NCBI GenBank assembly: GCA_026394565.1
Contig: JAPKYA010000036.1
Location: 1-58,772, forward strand
Direction: 5' to 3'
DNA: 58,772 bases
Source of the DNA: Methanothrix sp.
GTDB lineage: Archaea; Halobacteriota; Methanosarcinia; Methanotrichales; Methanotrichaceae
Below the pieces are notes generated by a model. That model did not search any database and was not told the origin of the DNA. It was given only the letters and a program-made list of their open reading frames with translations. Below are positions 17,049 to 26,191 of the stretch, one piece after another. The first letter of the stretch is position 1. Each line of letters opens with the position of its first letter. Position numbers and translations under genes: made by a program.

Positions 17049-18068
17049 TTAAAAAAACTCCGTCCCAATATGATAAATTATTGATGTGATCTCTCTTCCT
17101 ATAATTTCTCTGTCAATTTTTGAATTAATTTCTGTAAGTGGTACGAACCTTATATTACTGGCAGTATTAGCCTCCCGATTGGCTGAGGCCTTCAAGTATA
17201 GCTCTAAAGTTCGGGGGCGATAAAAGCTCAATAAGCGAAAGCTGAGCATGGCAGAAGTCGATTCCTCAGAATGCACAAGAATAGTGGCATCATTTGATAT
17301 CCATTTAATTTCTTCCTCGTTCAAATACTCCGCATCATAACAGTTATTTCCCATTACAAATGGAATCCGATATCCTTTGCTCATTATCATAATATTTTTT
17401 ATTGCTACGCTCAAACGCCTAGAGTCTTCATTTTTAAGTTCTGGAAAAGAGCAGGGACTCTCAGCCCCTTCTCTGACATGAAATCTAATCACATTGAAAC
17501 CCACAACAATTGGAAGAGGACACTCTGTTGCTTTGAACTCCAAGGTCGCTTTTTGTTTAAGTAGAAGACGATCTCTCCACATATTTTCAATGTTTTCTTC
17601 ATAAGACCTGACAGTTTTAATGGGTATATATTTATTATTTAGTACACATTCTTTAACGCTATTGCAGAAAGCTCTACCACCTTCATTTATAAGTATTCTT
17701 ATATTTTTTATAATCTGATCATATGATGCCCGTCTTCTGGTTCCTTGTTTAAGCAGTCTCTCGATAATTTTTTGATGGAATTTATTCTGGATTTGCCAGG
17801 TTGCACTCATTTGCATATCCTTGAATTGGGCCTCAAGTTCTTGATTGTAAATTTTTTCCTCCTGCAATTTTTCAAGAGTCGAGGCAAGCATCTTTTCTAA
17901 TTCATTAATTTCTCTCTCCTTTAGTTCTGTTTTTTTTATCTCATCTTGTAACATTATTGATAGCAATTCTGTCTGGATTTCCACCCCAGGAAATGATCTC
18001 TCGGAATCACTGCCCTTTTCGTTAACCATCTCTACAATTCTCTGCATAATCCCAGAACCTGAATTCAT
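17049..18068 (-). CDS. Coiled-coil protein with C-terminal surface-glycan beta-sandwich domain
   Basis: 339 residues. Residues 35-110 form a Glu/Lys/Leu-rich coiled coil (KTELKEREINELEKMLASTLEKL...), then a basic helix resembling the region between repeated domains of surface-polysaccharide glycosyltransferases. The last 170 residues contain a module with the motif GFNVIRFHVREG...SPC...ELKNEDSRRLS. The same motif occurs twice in the neighbouring UbiA fusion (18208-20016), so it is a shared domain of this island. No catalytic residues are recognised. Its stop abuts the GT gene start. AT-rich. Function unknown; possibly a scaffold or sugar-chain length or binding protein. Confidence 0.65.
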   Translation of the reverse strand: MNSGSGIMQRIVEMVNEKGSDSERSFPGVEIQTELLSIMLQDEIKKTELKEREINELEKMLASTLEKLQEEKIYNQELEAQFKDMQMSATWQIQNKFHQKIIERLLKQGTRRRASYDQIIKNIRILINEGGRAFCNSVKECVLNNKYIPIKTVRSYEENIENMWRDRLLLKQKATLEFKATECPLPIVVGFNVIRFHVREGAESPCSFPELKNEDSRRLSVAIKNIMIMSKGYRIPFVMGNNCYDAEYLNEEEIKWISNDATILVHSEESTSAMLSFRLLSFYRPRTLELYLKASANREANTASNIRFVPLTEINSKIDREIIGREITSIIYHIGTEFF

Positions 18069-18207
18069 TCTTTCGGGCTATAGGACAAGTAAGATCTATC
18101 CATCATTAAAAGGATTTCGACCAAAAGGATTTACTACACATTCTAATGCTCATTGCCTGGCCTTCACGCCGAAATAGCATCGGTTTCGGTAATCGATTCA
18201 CTTTATA

Positions 18208-20016
18208 TCACTTAATTTCTATTTTGAAATTTTTAATTAAAATGCTTAACTCTCTGCTATCATTATTATTTAATCCCGGCAAGTCACAGGGCCTCTCTCC
18301 ACCCTCTTCCGTCTTGAGCCTCAGGACGTTAAGCCCATTTTTTGTAACCAGTATTACTTTTACAGAAATGAAATATGTTGGCACATAAACCTGTCTTATC
18401 TGAAGGAATCCATCATAAATTATTAATGTTCTTGGTCTGAAAAAGCTCTTGGCATCGAAACATATTTCATAGATCTTGCCGCCAGTTGAAATCAATTTAA
18501 TGAGTGCTTCTCCTTTCATCCATCTGGAGAGATGACTCTCAAAATTCTCGATTTCATGCCAGCCTTCCTTAAATACGCAGACCTGATCAAATTGCTCTTC
18601 CTTTTCGTTCTCCATGTGGGTCAAGACGGATATATCCAATCCACAAATATTTATGCCAAGAGATCTACTATCTGAGTTTTTTAGTTCATCGATATCGCAA
18701 GGCCTTTGGCACCCATTCGGCACTTTAAAGCCAATCAAGTTAGCTCCTCTATTAATCTCCAAAGTGATCTTAATATCGGTCAAATGCGTAGGCACAGAAG
18801 AGCTATGGAGAAAATGGCCATTACAGGATATCTCCAATGTTCTTGGAATATGAAAACTTCTTGCTTTGAATTTTAATATTGCAATTTGATTCTTTTTTGG
18901 CGTAAGCATAAGATAGGCATTATCTTCTATCCATCTGCAAGATAGATCATCTTGTTTTTCGATATCAAACCACCCTTTGATATGCTGGATTTTTATCGTT
19001 TGGTTATCATCTAAATAATCATTGAAAAAATTGCTTAAAAATTTTAGAGATAATATATTCGACAGATGGAAGTAAAGCAAATATAGGATTATCGCTTCTG
19101 GGATCTTTAGAATTATAGATCCATAAAATATTAAAAAAATCTTATTAATATGATAGGGAATTATTGGGAATATTGAATTTCGTTCTATATTAAATTGAAC
19201 CTTATATCCATAAGCTACAGTTTGTGCGATAGAGATAAAAAATATTATCGAGAATAAAATTAATTTATTTGTAAATAAAAACCCGGTGTAGTTATAGAGG
19301 CTGACTAATAGAAACACATATCCTACGGCTAAAGATAAGTACTCAACTATTATTGCGTTTTTTTTCCCCACTCTTACAGCAAAGGTCCAAATATCAAAAG
19401 CCAGATCGTTTTCATAATCCCTTATGGTATGTTGAATTTCATAACCCATATAAATAAAAAATAATCCTAATAACAAGTTGATAGATATATTATTAAAATA
19501 ATTAAACTCTGTCAATAATACCAATGGTGCACCTACCCAAAGGGTTATAGATGCAATTATTGGGGCAAAAAGAGATTCCTTCAGTCGTATCTTCAATCCA
19601 CTGTATAAATATGCCATTAATGAAATAAACCAAAAGAGAATAATTGCGACCAACGATTTGTATAAAATTATAGAACTAATTATGGTTGCCAGCACTAATA
19701 TTGCTACCGATTTTTCTGCGGACTTTTTTTGTAACAGGCCTTGCGCGAGGATATTTTTCTCTCTTGGGTCTGTCGTCAAATCACAAATTGTATTATATAT
19801 AAATCCGCCTGTCATGGAAATAATAAATGGTATTATTAATGATACATCCCAAATTGACTTCATAAGGTCACTGGCGAATAGAATTGATAAAAATGGAAAA
19901 AGAATTAAGAGATAATTGCTAAAAGGAAAAGCTCGAGATGCATAATATAGATATATCATATTCTTTAGAAATTCCTTAGTTTTGCACGTATCATCTTTAC
20001 TAGTGGCAAAAACCAT
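18208..20016 (-). CDS. UbiA-family prenyltransferase fused to two beta-sandwich domains
   Basis: 602 residues from the ATG at 20016, which has GGGGTGA 5 bases before it; a GTG at 20025 is in frame. Residues 1-330 are a UbiA membrane domain of about eight helices. The first Asp-rich motif is NTICDLTTD (N-x3-D-x3-D, near residue 76-84) and the second is RDYENDLAFD. The first resembles the NDxxDxxxD of decaprenyl-phosphate phosphoribose synthases better than that of quinone prenyltransferases. Residues 340-602 hold two copies of a domain with GANLIGFKVPNG..RPCDIDELKNSDSR and GLNVLRLKTEEG..RPCDLPGLNNNDSR. I infer a polyprenyl-phosphate sugar transferase feeding surface glycosylation. Confidence 0.75.
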   Translation of the reverse strand: MVFATSKDDTCKTKEFLKNMIYLYYASRAFPFSNYLLILFPFLSILFASDLMKSIWDVSLIIPFIISMTGGFIYNTICDLTTDPREKNILAQGLLQKKSAEKSVAILVLATIISSIILYKSLVAIILFWFISLMAYLYSGLKIRLKESLFAPIIASITLWVGAPLVLLTEFNYFNNISINLLLGLFFIYMGYEIQHTIRDYENDLAFDIWTFAVRVGKKNAIIVEYLSLAVGYVFLLVSLYNYTGFLFTNKLILFSIIFFISIAQTVAYGYKVQFNIERNSIFPIIPYHINKIFLIFYGSIILKIPEAIILYLLYFHLSNILSLKFLSNFFNDYLDDNQTIKIQHIKGWFDIEKQDDLSCRWIEDNAYLMLTPKKNQIAILKFKARSFHIPRTLEISCNGHFLHSSSVPTHLTDIKITLEINRGANLIGFKVPNGCQRPCDIDELKNSDSRSLGINICGLDISVLTHMENEKEEQFDQVCVFKEGWHEIENFESHLSRWMKGEALIKLISTGGKIYEICFDAKSFFRPRTLIIYDGFLQIRQVYVPTYFISVKVILVTKNGLNVLRLKTEEGGERPCDLPGLNNNDSRELSILIKNFKIEIK

Positions 20017-20160
20017 TATGATCACCCCTCGCCAATTTCATACTTATAGTCCATTTTGATCGTGAACTTTCAAGTTACCATTATAAAAGAATATTCTTGA
20101 TCCGGGTCAACAAATTTAATCGTTCATCGACGAGGTTCATATCGTTTTTGCCGCAAGGTT

Positions 20161-20168
20161 TTCATATA
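20161..20168 (+). promoter_or_regulatory. TATA-like box of a probably leaderless lhr-type gene
   Basis: TTCATATA lies 24-31 bases before the GTG start at 20192. This is the archaeal TATA-to-start distance, and no ribosome site is present, so the transcript probably starts at or beside the initiation codon. Confidence 0.4.
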
Positions 20169-20191
20169 CCTGGCTCAGAAATTAGATAATT

Positions 20192-23017
20192 GTGAACGCT
20201 TTCGGCCTGCTTCATGGCCAGATCAGGGCAAGGCTAGCAGAGGAGAATATCATCGAGCCGACGCAGCCGCAAGAGGAAGCCATTCCTACCATCCTCTCCG
20301 GAGAAAATGTGCTGCTCATCGCACCTACCGGCACGGGAAAGACGGAAGCGGCCAGCCTGCCCATCTTCCACAAGATTCTCTCCGGCGAACGCAAGGGCAC
20401 GCAAGCCGTCTACATCACGCCTCTTCGTGCCCTGAATAGGGATATGTTGCGCCGGTTTCTCGAATGGGGGGAGATGCTTCACATCACCGTAGCCGTTAGG
20501 CATGGCGACACCAGCCAGGCGGATCGCAGAAAACAGGCCTTGAAGCCGCCGGACCTGCTGATCACCACCCCGGAGACGCTTCAGATAATGCTGACCGGCA
20601 AGCTCCTGCGCCAAAATCTCTCCACCGTCAAGACCGTTGTGGTGGATGAGATACATGAGATGGCCTCCTCCAAGCGCGGCTCGCAACTGGCCGTGCTTCT
20701 AGAGAGGCTGACAGAGATCGCGGGCGACTTTCAAAGGATTGGACTTTCCGCCACAGTCGGCTCGCCCCAGGCCGTGGCCAGGCTGCTCGTCGGAACCGGA
20801 CGCAGCTTCAGAATTATCCAGACAGATGTGGAGAGGGCAAGCGACTTTATGGTGGTCAGCCCCATCCCCCGAAAGGGAGACTATGCGCTTGCCGGAACCC
20901 TGGAGTGCGATCCCCGTCTCGCTGCGCAGATTCGCTTCATCCGGGAGATGGTGCATACAAAAAAGTGCCTCATCTTCGTCAACACCCGGCAGGCGGCGGA
21001 GGTCCTGGGCTCCCGGTTCCGCCAGCTTGGCGAGCCCATCGGCGTGCACCACGGCAGCCTTTCCGTAGAAACGCGAGTGGAAGCAGAAGAGGCTTTTAAG
21101 TCAGGAGAACTGCGCGGCCTGATCTGCACCTCCTCTATGGAGCTGGGAATTGACATCGGCGATGTGGACCATGTCATTCAGTACAGCTCGCCGCGCGCCA
21201 TCTCTCGTCTGCTGCAGCGCGTCGGCAGAGCCGGGCACAAGATCGGCCTCATCTCATCCGGAACCATCATCGCCACCTGTGCCGATGACGTGGCCGAAGG
21301 CTGCGCCATCGCCCGCGGGGCGGCGGGCGGCGAGCTGGAGGCCATCCAGATTCACGAGAAGCCCACAGATGTGCTCGCCAACCAGATTGTGGGCCTGGAG
21401 ATGGATTTTGGGGATATCGGCCTGGAAAAGGCGCACAGAATCGTCACCAGAGCCTATCCCTTCCGGAATCTGCTATTGGAGGAGATGAATGACGTCCTCA
21501 CGCAAATGGAGGAGAACAGGCTGGTTCGGCTGGACGGCGACGTTTTACAGAGGACCCGCAAGGCAAGGGAGTACTACATCGAGAACCTCTCCATGATCCC
21601 GGATGAGAAGAGGTACAACGTCTACGACATTGTAGGCCGCAGATCTGTTGGAACCTTGGACGAGGCCTTTGTCATCAGCTTCGCCCAACCGGGAGCCACT
21701 TTCGTCACCAAGGGGGAGATCTGGGAGATCACCGAGATTGGAGATGATGAGATCAAGGTGGTGCCCATCCATCGAAGCGGAGAGATTCCCAGTTGGACGG
21801 GAGAGGAGATTCCCGTTCCATTCGCTGTGGCCCAGGAGGTAGGGAGCATACGGCGAGAGATCCGGCAAATCCTGGAAAGCGAAGCATGCGAAAGTAGAGG
21901 CGAGGGCAGCAACGCAAGCGAGTCGGCCGTGGCCATGCTGCAGGGCAAGTACCCGGTAGATGATGTTGCGGCAGAGGAGCTGGTCGGTCTCATTGCCAAG
22001 CAGATGGAGAAAAACCTGCCAGTTCCCGATGAATCTCACATCGTGGTGGAGAGCGGAGGAGAGGGAGCCATCATCAACGCCTGCTTCGGCCACAAGACCA
22101 ACGACACATTGGGCCGGGTCATCACCTCCATCCTCTCCGCCCGATTCGGCAGCAGCGTGGCCCTGCAGATCGATCCCTACCGAATCGAGCTGACCCTGCC
22201 CCGGCCCCTATTGGCCGAGGAGATCAGAAAGCTGCTCTTGGATCTTGATCCGACCTATGTGGAGCCCATACTGGAGATGACCCTCAAGAACACCACACTT
22301 TTGCGCTGGAAGATGGTGCACGTGGCCCGCAAATTCGGGGCCTTCTCCCGAGATGTGGACTATCGGAGGGTGAGCATGGCCAAACTCCTGGCCGTCTTCG
22401 AGGGCACGCCTATGCACCGGGAGGCACTGCGGGAGATCTATCACGACCGGCTGGATATCGTGCGGGCGAAGTGGGTCCTGGAGAGAGTCCGGGACGGCTC
22501 GATTGAGATCATTATCAGCAGCTTGAGTCCCATCGGAACCTCAGGTCGGGGTGGGGGCCGGGACGTCACCTCGCCCGAGCATGCTGATGCCGCGGTAATC
22601 GATCTGCTCAAGAATCGCATTATGAACGATCGGGTCCTCTTGTTTTGCGTTAATTGCAAGAAATGGAAGTCCATGCGGCAGGTCGAGCGGGTGCCCGAGC
22701 AGCCCGAATGTCCTTTATGCGGCTCACGCATGGTGGCGGCCCTCAAGCCCTGGGAGGAAGAGGAGATCAAGGTTGTCAAGAAGCCTGAGAAGACGAAGAC
22801 CGCCGAGGAAAAAAGGAGAACGAAGCGGGTCTTCCGCAATGCCAACCTGGTTCTGAGCTATGGCAAGACCGCCGCCATCGCCCTGGCCAGCCGGGGGCTG
22901 GGGCCGGAGACGGCAGCGCGCGTGGTGGGAAAGAGGCAGAAGGATGAGCTGGAGTTTTACAGGGATATTCTGAAGGCGGAGAGGGAATATGCCAGGACGA
23001 AGAGGTTCTGGGGGTGA
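20192..23017 (+). CDS. lhr: Lhr-family superfamily 2 helicase with C-terminal zinc motif
   Basis: 941 residues. Helicase motifs in order: I APTGTGKTEAASLP, Ia TPLRALNRD, II VVDEIHEMASSKRG, III GLSATVG, IV CLIFVNTRQAAEVL, V CTSSMELGIDIGDVD and VI QRVGRAGH. This DEIHE..KRG and the long Lhr core domain beyond residue 400 mark archaeal Lhr proteins (large helicase-related), DNA or RNA-DNA helicases for repair. Near residue 810-850 is a zinc site (CVNCKKW ... CPLCGSR), seen in the aLhr2-like branch. The start is GTG with the family's expected N-terminus. Its TGA overlaps the first bases of the next (broken) gene. Confidence 0.9.
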   Translation: MNAFGLLHGQIRARLAEENIIEPTQPQEEAIPTILSGENVLLIAPTGTGKTEAASLPIFHKILSGERKGTQAVYITPLRALNRDMLRRFLEWGEMLHITVAVRHGDTSQADRRKQALKPPDLLITTPETLQIMLTGKLLRQNLSTVKTVVVDEIHEMASSKRGSQLAVLLERLTEIAGDFQRIGLSATVGSPQAVARLLVGTGRSFRIIQTDVERASDFMVVSPIPRKGDYALAGTLECDPRLAAQIRFIREMVHTKKCLIFVNTRQAAEVLGSRFRQLGEPIGVHHGSLSVETRVEAEEAFKSGELRGLICTSSMELGIDIGDVDHVIQYSSPRAISRLLQRVGRAGHKIGLISSGTIIATCADDVAEGCAIARGAAGGELEAIQIHEKPTDVLANQIVGLEMDFGDIGLEKAHRIVTRAYPFRNLLLEEMNDVLTQMEENRLVRLDGDVLQRTRKAREYYIENLSMIPDEKRYNVYDIVGRRSVGTLDEAFVISFAQPGATFVTKGEIWEITEIGDDEIKVVPIHRSGEIPSWTGEEIPVPFAVAQEVGSIRREIRQILESEACESRGEGSNASESAVAMLQGKYPVDDVAAEELVGLIAKQMEKNLPVPDESHIVVESGGEGAIINACFGHKTNDTLGRVITSILSARFGSSVALQIDPYRIELTLPRPLLAEEIRKLLLDLDPTYVEPILEMTLKNTTLLRWKMVHVARKFGAFSRDVDYRRVSMAKLLAVFEGTPMHREALREIYHDRLDIVRAKWVLERVRDGSIEIIISSLSPIGTSGRGGGRDVTSPEHADAAVIDLLKNRIMNDRVLLFCVNCKKWKSMRQVERVPEQPECPLCGSRMVAALKPWEEEEIKVVKKPEKTKTAEEKRRTKRVFRNANLVLSYGKTAAIALASRGLGPETAARVVGKRQKDELEFYRDILKAEREYARTKRFWG

Positions 23018-24446
23018 GGATAAATAATTTTTCAGGATACTTGCACATAGAGTTTCTATTGGGTCAGGGTGTGGAGGATTCCAACGCTACGGTTCTAAAG
23101 ATCGGTACTCCCAATGTGGTCAAGTCTGCTGGCATTCTGGGAGACAGCAGCATGGGCGTCTTTGCCCATCTCTCCAATCCGACTTTGATGAAGATGGCAT
23201 CTGACGGAAAGGTAGTAGGCCTGACGGCAAAAAGCTATGAGGTCTCAGAAGACGGAAAGATCTGGAAGTTTTTCATCAACGACGACCTGTACTGGAGCGA
23301 CGGAGAAAAGCTGACGCCGGATGATGTGCGGTTCACCTTTAGCTATCTGGCAGATAATTACCCGACAGCAGGCTGGATCAAGAAGACTGTGGACAATATT
23401 TCCGTGGAAGACGGCGCTGTGGTCTTCAAGCTGAACAAGCCCCACTCCCGACTGAACCTGGAGTTTGCCACCTATCCCATCCTGGCCCGGCACATCTGGG
23501 AGAAGGTGGAAAAGCCCATGGAATACATTAATGAAGGGGAGAATGTGGGCTTTGGCCCCTTCTACATCGCCAAGACGGATCTTGGTGCCGGCGTGATTTA
23601 CTTCCGGAAGAACCCCTATTGGAAGGGAGCTTCCCCCAAATTCGATTCACTGGAGATTCACACCTTCAGCAATATGGACGTGCTTTCCCTGGCCCTGAAC
23701 CTGCAAAAGGAGACCATGTCCGACAAGAGCTTCCGAGAGGCCATCTCCTGCGCCATCAACTACAGCGAAATTCTAAAGCTTGATGCTCTGGGATACGGCC
23801 AGGTTCCCAATGCCGGCTATGTGCCGCCCAGCATGATGGACTTCAAAGAGACGGCCAGGCTTGAGTACAATCTCTCCAAGGCAAAGAGCATTCTTGAAGG
23901 TGCCGGATACAAGGACTCCAATGGAAACGGCATCGTGGAGGGCAAAGACGGCAAGGACATCAAACTTACATTCCTCACAAGAACAGAATACCAGCGGACG
24001 AAGAGCTTACGCAGGAATACCTGAAGCTTCTCGGAATCGACAGCGAAGTTAAGAATGTGGATTCGAGCACCTGGATCAAGCAGAAGGATGCAGGCGAATA
24101 CGATCTGACCATCACCAGGTCCACACCCTGGGGAATGCTCATGCACGCCAACTGGGGTACAGGCTACTTCGACTCTCGCAGGACGGGCGAAGGAGTTTTG
24201 CATGTGCTTGACGATCCCGTCTTCCTCAAGCTGTGCGACGATATTCTCGCCGCCACGAACGAGGATCAGCTGCATGATTACGCCTACGAGCTGCAGGACT
24301 ACTATGCAGAGAATCTGCCGGCCATTGCCCTTTACTGGAGCAAAGCGGAGACTCCCTATAACAGGGCCTGGCAGGGCTGGTATTCCGATCCGCTCTACGG
24401 CATATTCAATGTGGACAATTTCCTCTCTGTGGAGAAGAAGCAATGA
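23014..24446 (+). pseudogene. Broken family 5 substrate-binding protein gene (oligopeptide/nickel type)
   Basis: Two frames together read a solute-binding protein of SBP family 5. The first (23014-24024) gives TVLKIGTPN..., SEDGKIWKFFINDDLYWSDGEKLTPDDVRFTFSYL and GFGPFYIAK; the second (from about 23997 to 24446) continues LTQEYLKLLGID... and YAENLPAIALYWSK. Three defects: no signal peptide in front of the domain; an internal deletion where SLALNLQKETMSDKSF joins two distant parts; and a frameshift near 23990-24000. The two frames still read without further stops, so decay is recent. Family members import peptides or nickel with an ABC transporter, and no permease gene remains nearby. Confidence 0.8.
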
Positions 24447-24686
24447 GCCAGTTGGCAGATGAATGGAGGGATTTCGTCAGAAGGGAGAGCTATGTGCATA
24501 GCCTTATGGAGGAGAATACCAACAACATCTCCTCCCTTAAATTTATTACATCGGGAGTGCGGAGGGTCACGAATACCCCAACAAGGACTCTCTGGGAACC
24601 GAAAACGGGTTACGATAATTCTGATCAATGGGATCTGGTCAACGAAAGCTCGACGATTTCTGGATTCCATAAAACCGGGCGTGCGG
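24447..24686 (+). other. Junk between two gene remnants; open but unrecognised start
   Basis: An ATG at 24443 overlaps the stop of the pseudogene above and opens about 35 plausible codons (MSQLADEWRDFVRRESY...), which do not match any transporter part I know. Downstream the sequence loses coding character. A rest of another operon gene is possible. The stretch ends at the hairpin at 24687. Confidence 0.3.
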
Positions 24687-24737
24687 GCGTGCGGCCCGAA
24701 GCATACCCCATCCCTTTAGGGTGGGGTGGCCGCACGC
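24687..24737. repeat. 51-base near-perfect hairpin at a deletion junction
   Basis: The outer arms GCGTGCGGCC (24687-24696) and GGCCGCACGC (24728-24737) are perfectly complementary. Inside, ACCCCATCCCT (24705-24715) pairs with AGGGTGGGGT (24718-24727) with one bulge and a tiny loop. It lies exactly between the decayed binding-protein locus and the truncated EcfT gene, and the EcfT frame begins in its right arm. It could be a mobile palindromic element or a remnant at the break point. Confidence 0.65.
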
Positions 24738-24980
24738 AGTTTGATTCCCATCTTTGCGGGCATAATCGCCCTGCCCATGGTCTTCAACATCTTCTTCCCC
24801 GGTGACCCACTCATTTTGTTGGCATATCTGGGACCAGGAGCTCATATCGGACCATTTTCGCTGCCTGATAGTATTTTCATCACCAAGCAGGGGGTCAACC
24901 TGGCAGTCATATTTACCATGCGTGTGGCGACCTGCGTCTCGTCTTGCTTGTGTTGATCGCTCAGGATTTTATTCGGGTGT
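24720..24980 (+). pseudogene. Remnant of an EcfT (CbiQ) energy-coupling transmembrane gene
   Basis: The frame from about 24727 reads SLIPIFAGIIALPMVFNIFFPGDPL and later FITKQGVNLAVIFTMRVATCVSS. These are the conserved middle of EcfT/CbiQ (PxIFxxIIALPxxFNxFxPGxPL..ITxxGLxxAxxFxxRVxxxVS). The frame then breaks: the ending LRLVLLVLIAQDFIRV reads in another frame to 24980. The first 60 or more residues and the C-terminal coupling helices with the Ala-Arg-Gly motifs are missing, so this cannot be a working transmembrane component. It sits 6 bases before the intact ATPase gene. Confidence 0.7.
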
Positions 24981-24986
24981 AAGAAC

Positions 24987-25823
24987 ATGGATACCATCTT
25001 CGACTTAAGAAATATTTCATATTCATACGTGGGAAAGATAAATGCGCTGAAAGATATCAGCTTAAAGATAAATCGTGGAGAACAAGTATCAATAATCGGC
25101 ACAAACGGCAGCGGCAAATCAACTCTGTTGGCCATCCTGAATGGATTGATCTATCCGACTTCAAGAGAATTTTATGCATTCGATAATCAGATAACCGAGG
25201 ATGTTTTTGGTGCCATAAAGGATAATAAGTTCCGGTCCTATTTCCGCACGAAGGTGGGCTTCGTCTTTCAGAACTCTGATGTCCAGCTCTTCTCGCCTAC
25301 GGTCTACGAGGAGATCGCCTTTGGGCCCTTACAGCTTGATGTCCCACCAGAGGAGGTTAAACACAGAGTTGAGGACGTTCTGGAGATAATGGAAATCACA
25401 AAGCTCAGGGATCGATCGCCTCATACCCTAAGCGGTGGGGAGAAAAAGAAAGTATGCATAGCTACGGTGCTGGTCAACAACCCGGATGTCCTCCTATTAG
25501 ATGAGCCCACGGCCGGATTAGACCCCAGGACGCAGCTCTGGCTGGTTGAGTTCTTGCAGGAGCTGGGAAGGTCGGGGAAGACTGTGATCACTGCCACACA
25601 TGACCTGGAAACCATCGAGCAGATCAGCAAGAGGGCCGTAGTCATGGGTGAAGATCACGGTGTTAAAGTCGACGGAGATACGGTCAAAGTACTGGATGAC
25701 ATGGCACTCCTCCTTAGCGTCAACCTCATTCACGAGCACATGCATATTCACGGAAAGACGGTTCATGAGCACCTCCATGCCCATGGAAAAGAAAAAGAGC
25801 ACCACCCTCAACATCTGACTTAA
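24987..25823 (+). CDS. cbiO: EcfA-type cobalt/nickel ABC ATPase with His-rich C-terminal tail
   Basis: 278 residues. Walker A GTNGSGKSTLL, Q-loop GFVFQNSDVQLFSPTVYEE with EcfA-typical FGPLQL, signature LSGGEKKKV, Walker B DVLLLDEPTAGLD and switch ATHDLET are all intact. The last 35 residues are an unusual His-rich tail: HEHMHIHGKTVHEHLHAHGK and HHPQH, containing ten His. Such a tail might store or sense the transported metal. The membrane and substrate-capture partners are absent or broken nearby, so the ATPase is either an orphan or serves a distant EcfT. The His-rich gene at 26026 follows. Confidence 0.88.
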   Translation: MDTIFDLRNISYSYVGKINALKDISLKINRGEQVSIIGTNGSGKSTLLAILNGLIYPTSREFYAFDNQITEDVFGAIKDNKFRSYFRTKVGFVFQNSDVQLFSPTVYEEIAFGPLQLDVPPEEVKHRVEDVLEIMEITKLRDRSPHTLSGGEKKKVCIATVLVNNPDVLLLDEPTAGLDPRTQLWLVEFLQELGRSGKTVITATHDLETIEQISKRAVVMGEDHGVKVDGDTVKVLDDMALLLSVNLIHEHMHIHGKTVHEHLHAHGKEKEHHPQHLT

Positions 25824-26025
25824 AGTCCGAGCGCGAGTCCACCAGTCCGATTGTTGCTGGAAAGCCGGACTAAAGTCAATCGGACTAAGAATTTCATTAT
25901 TAGTATTACTTTGGGAGACTTTTAGTAGAAAAGTATTTAGAACATAACAGTAATATGTTATTGTGTAGTCAAATGAGTCTTTGAGCACAATGATATTGAC
26001 TATCAAGCCAAGGAAGGTGGCATAA

Positions 26026-26169
26026 ATGGCAGAGAAGCACGAACATGAACACGAACACGAGATTAAACATGAGCACGAGCATGAGCATGAGGATAAAGCC
26101 CATGCACATGAACATGGACACGAAATAAAGCATAAACATGAGCATGGCGAGGAAGAAGAACATAATTAG
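26026..26169 (+). CDS. 47-residue His/Glu-rich peptide, probable metal-binding
   Basis: ATG at 26026 preceded by a strong AGGAAGGTGG ribosome site (26011-26020). The product is 47 residues with 16 His and many Glu, mostly as alternating HE pairs, plus HAHEHGHE and a GEEEEHN end. No Cys or hydrophobic core, so it should be disordered and able to bind several Ni, Co or Zn ions. It lies downstream of the His-tailed ATPase and 22 bases before the next gene, which also has its own ribosome site, so the three probably share a transcript. It is too repetitive for a chance frame, because only this frame reads His/Glu alternation with a good ribosome site. Confidence 0.75.
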   Translation: MAEKHEHEHEHEIKHEHEHEHEDKAHAHEHGHEIKHKHEHGEEEEHN

Positions 26170-26191
26170 AGGAATCAGGAAGGTGAATTTG

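Noticed and set aside
21545-22093. 182-codon minus-strand frame inside the helicase gene
   Set aside because: Lies wholly within lhr with motifs on the plus strand; no independent signal.
24459-24805. Several short overlapping plus-strand frames between the binding-protein and EcfT remnants
   Set aside because: No ribosome sites, no domain, and they cross the hairpin; they are debris of the broken operon.
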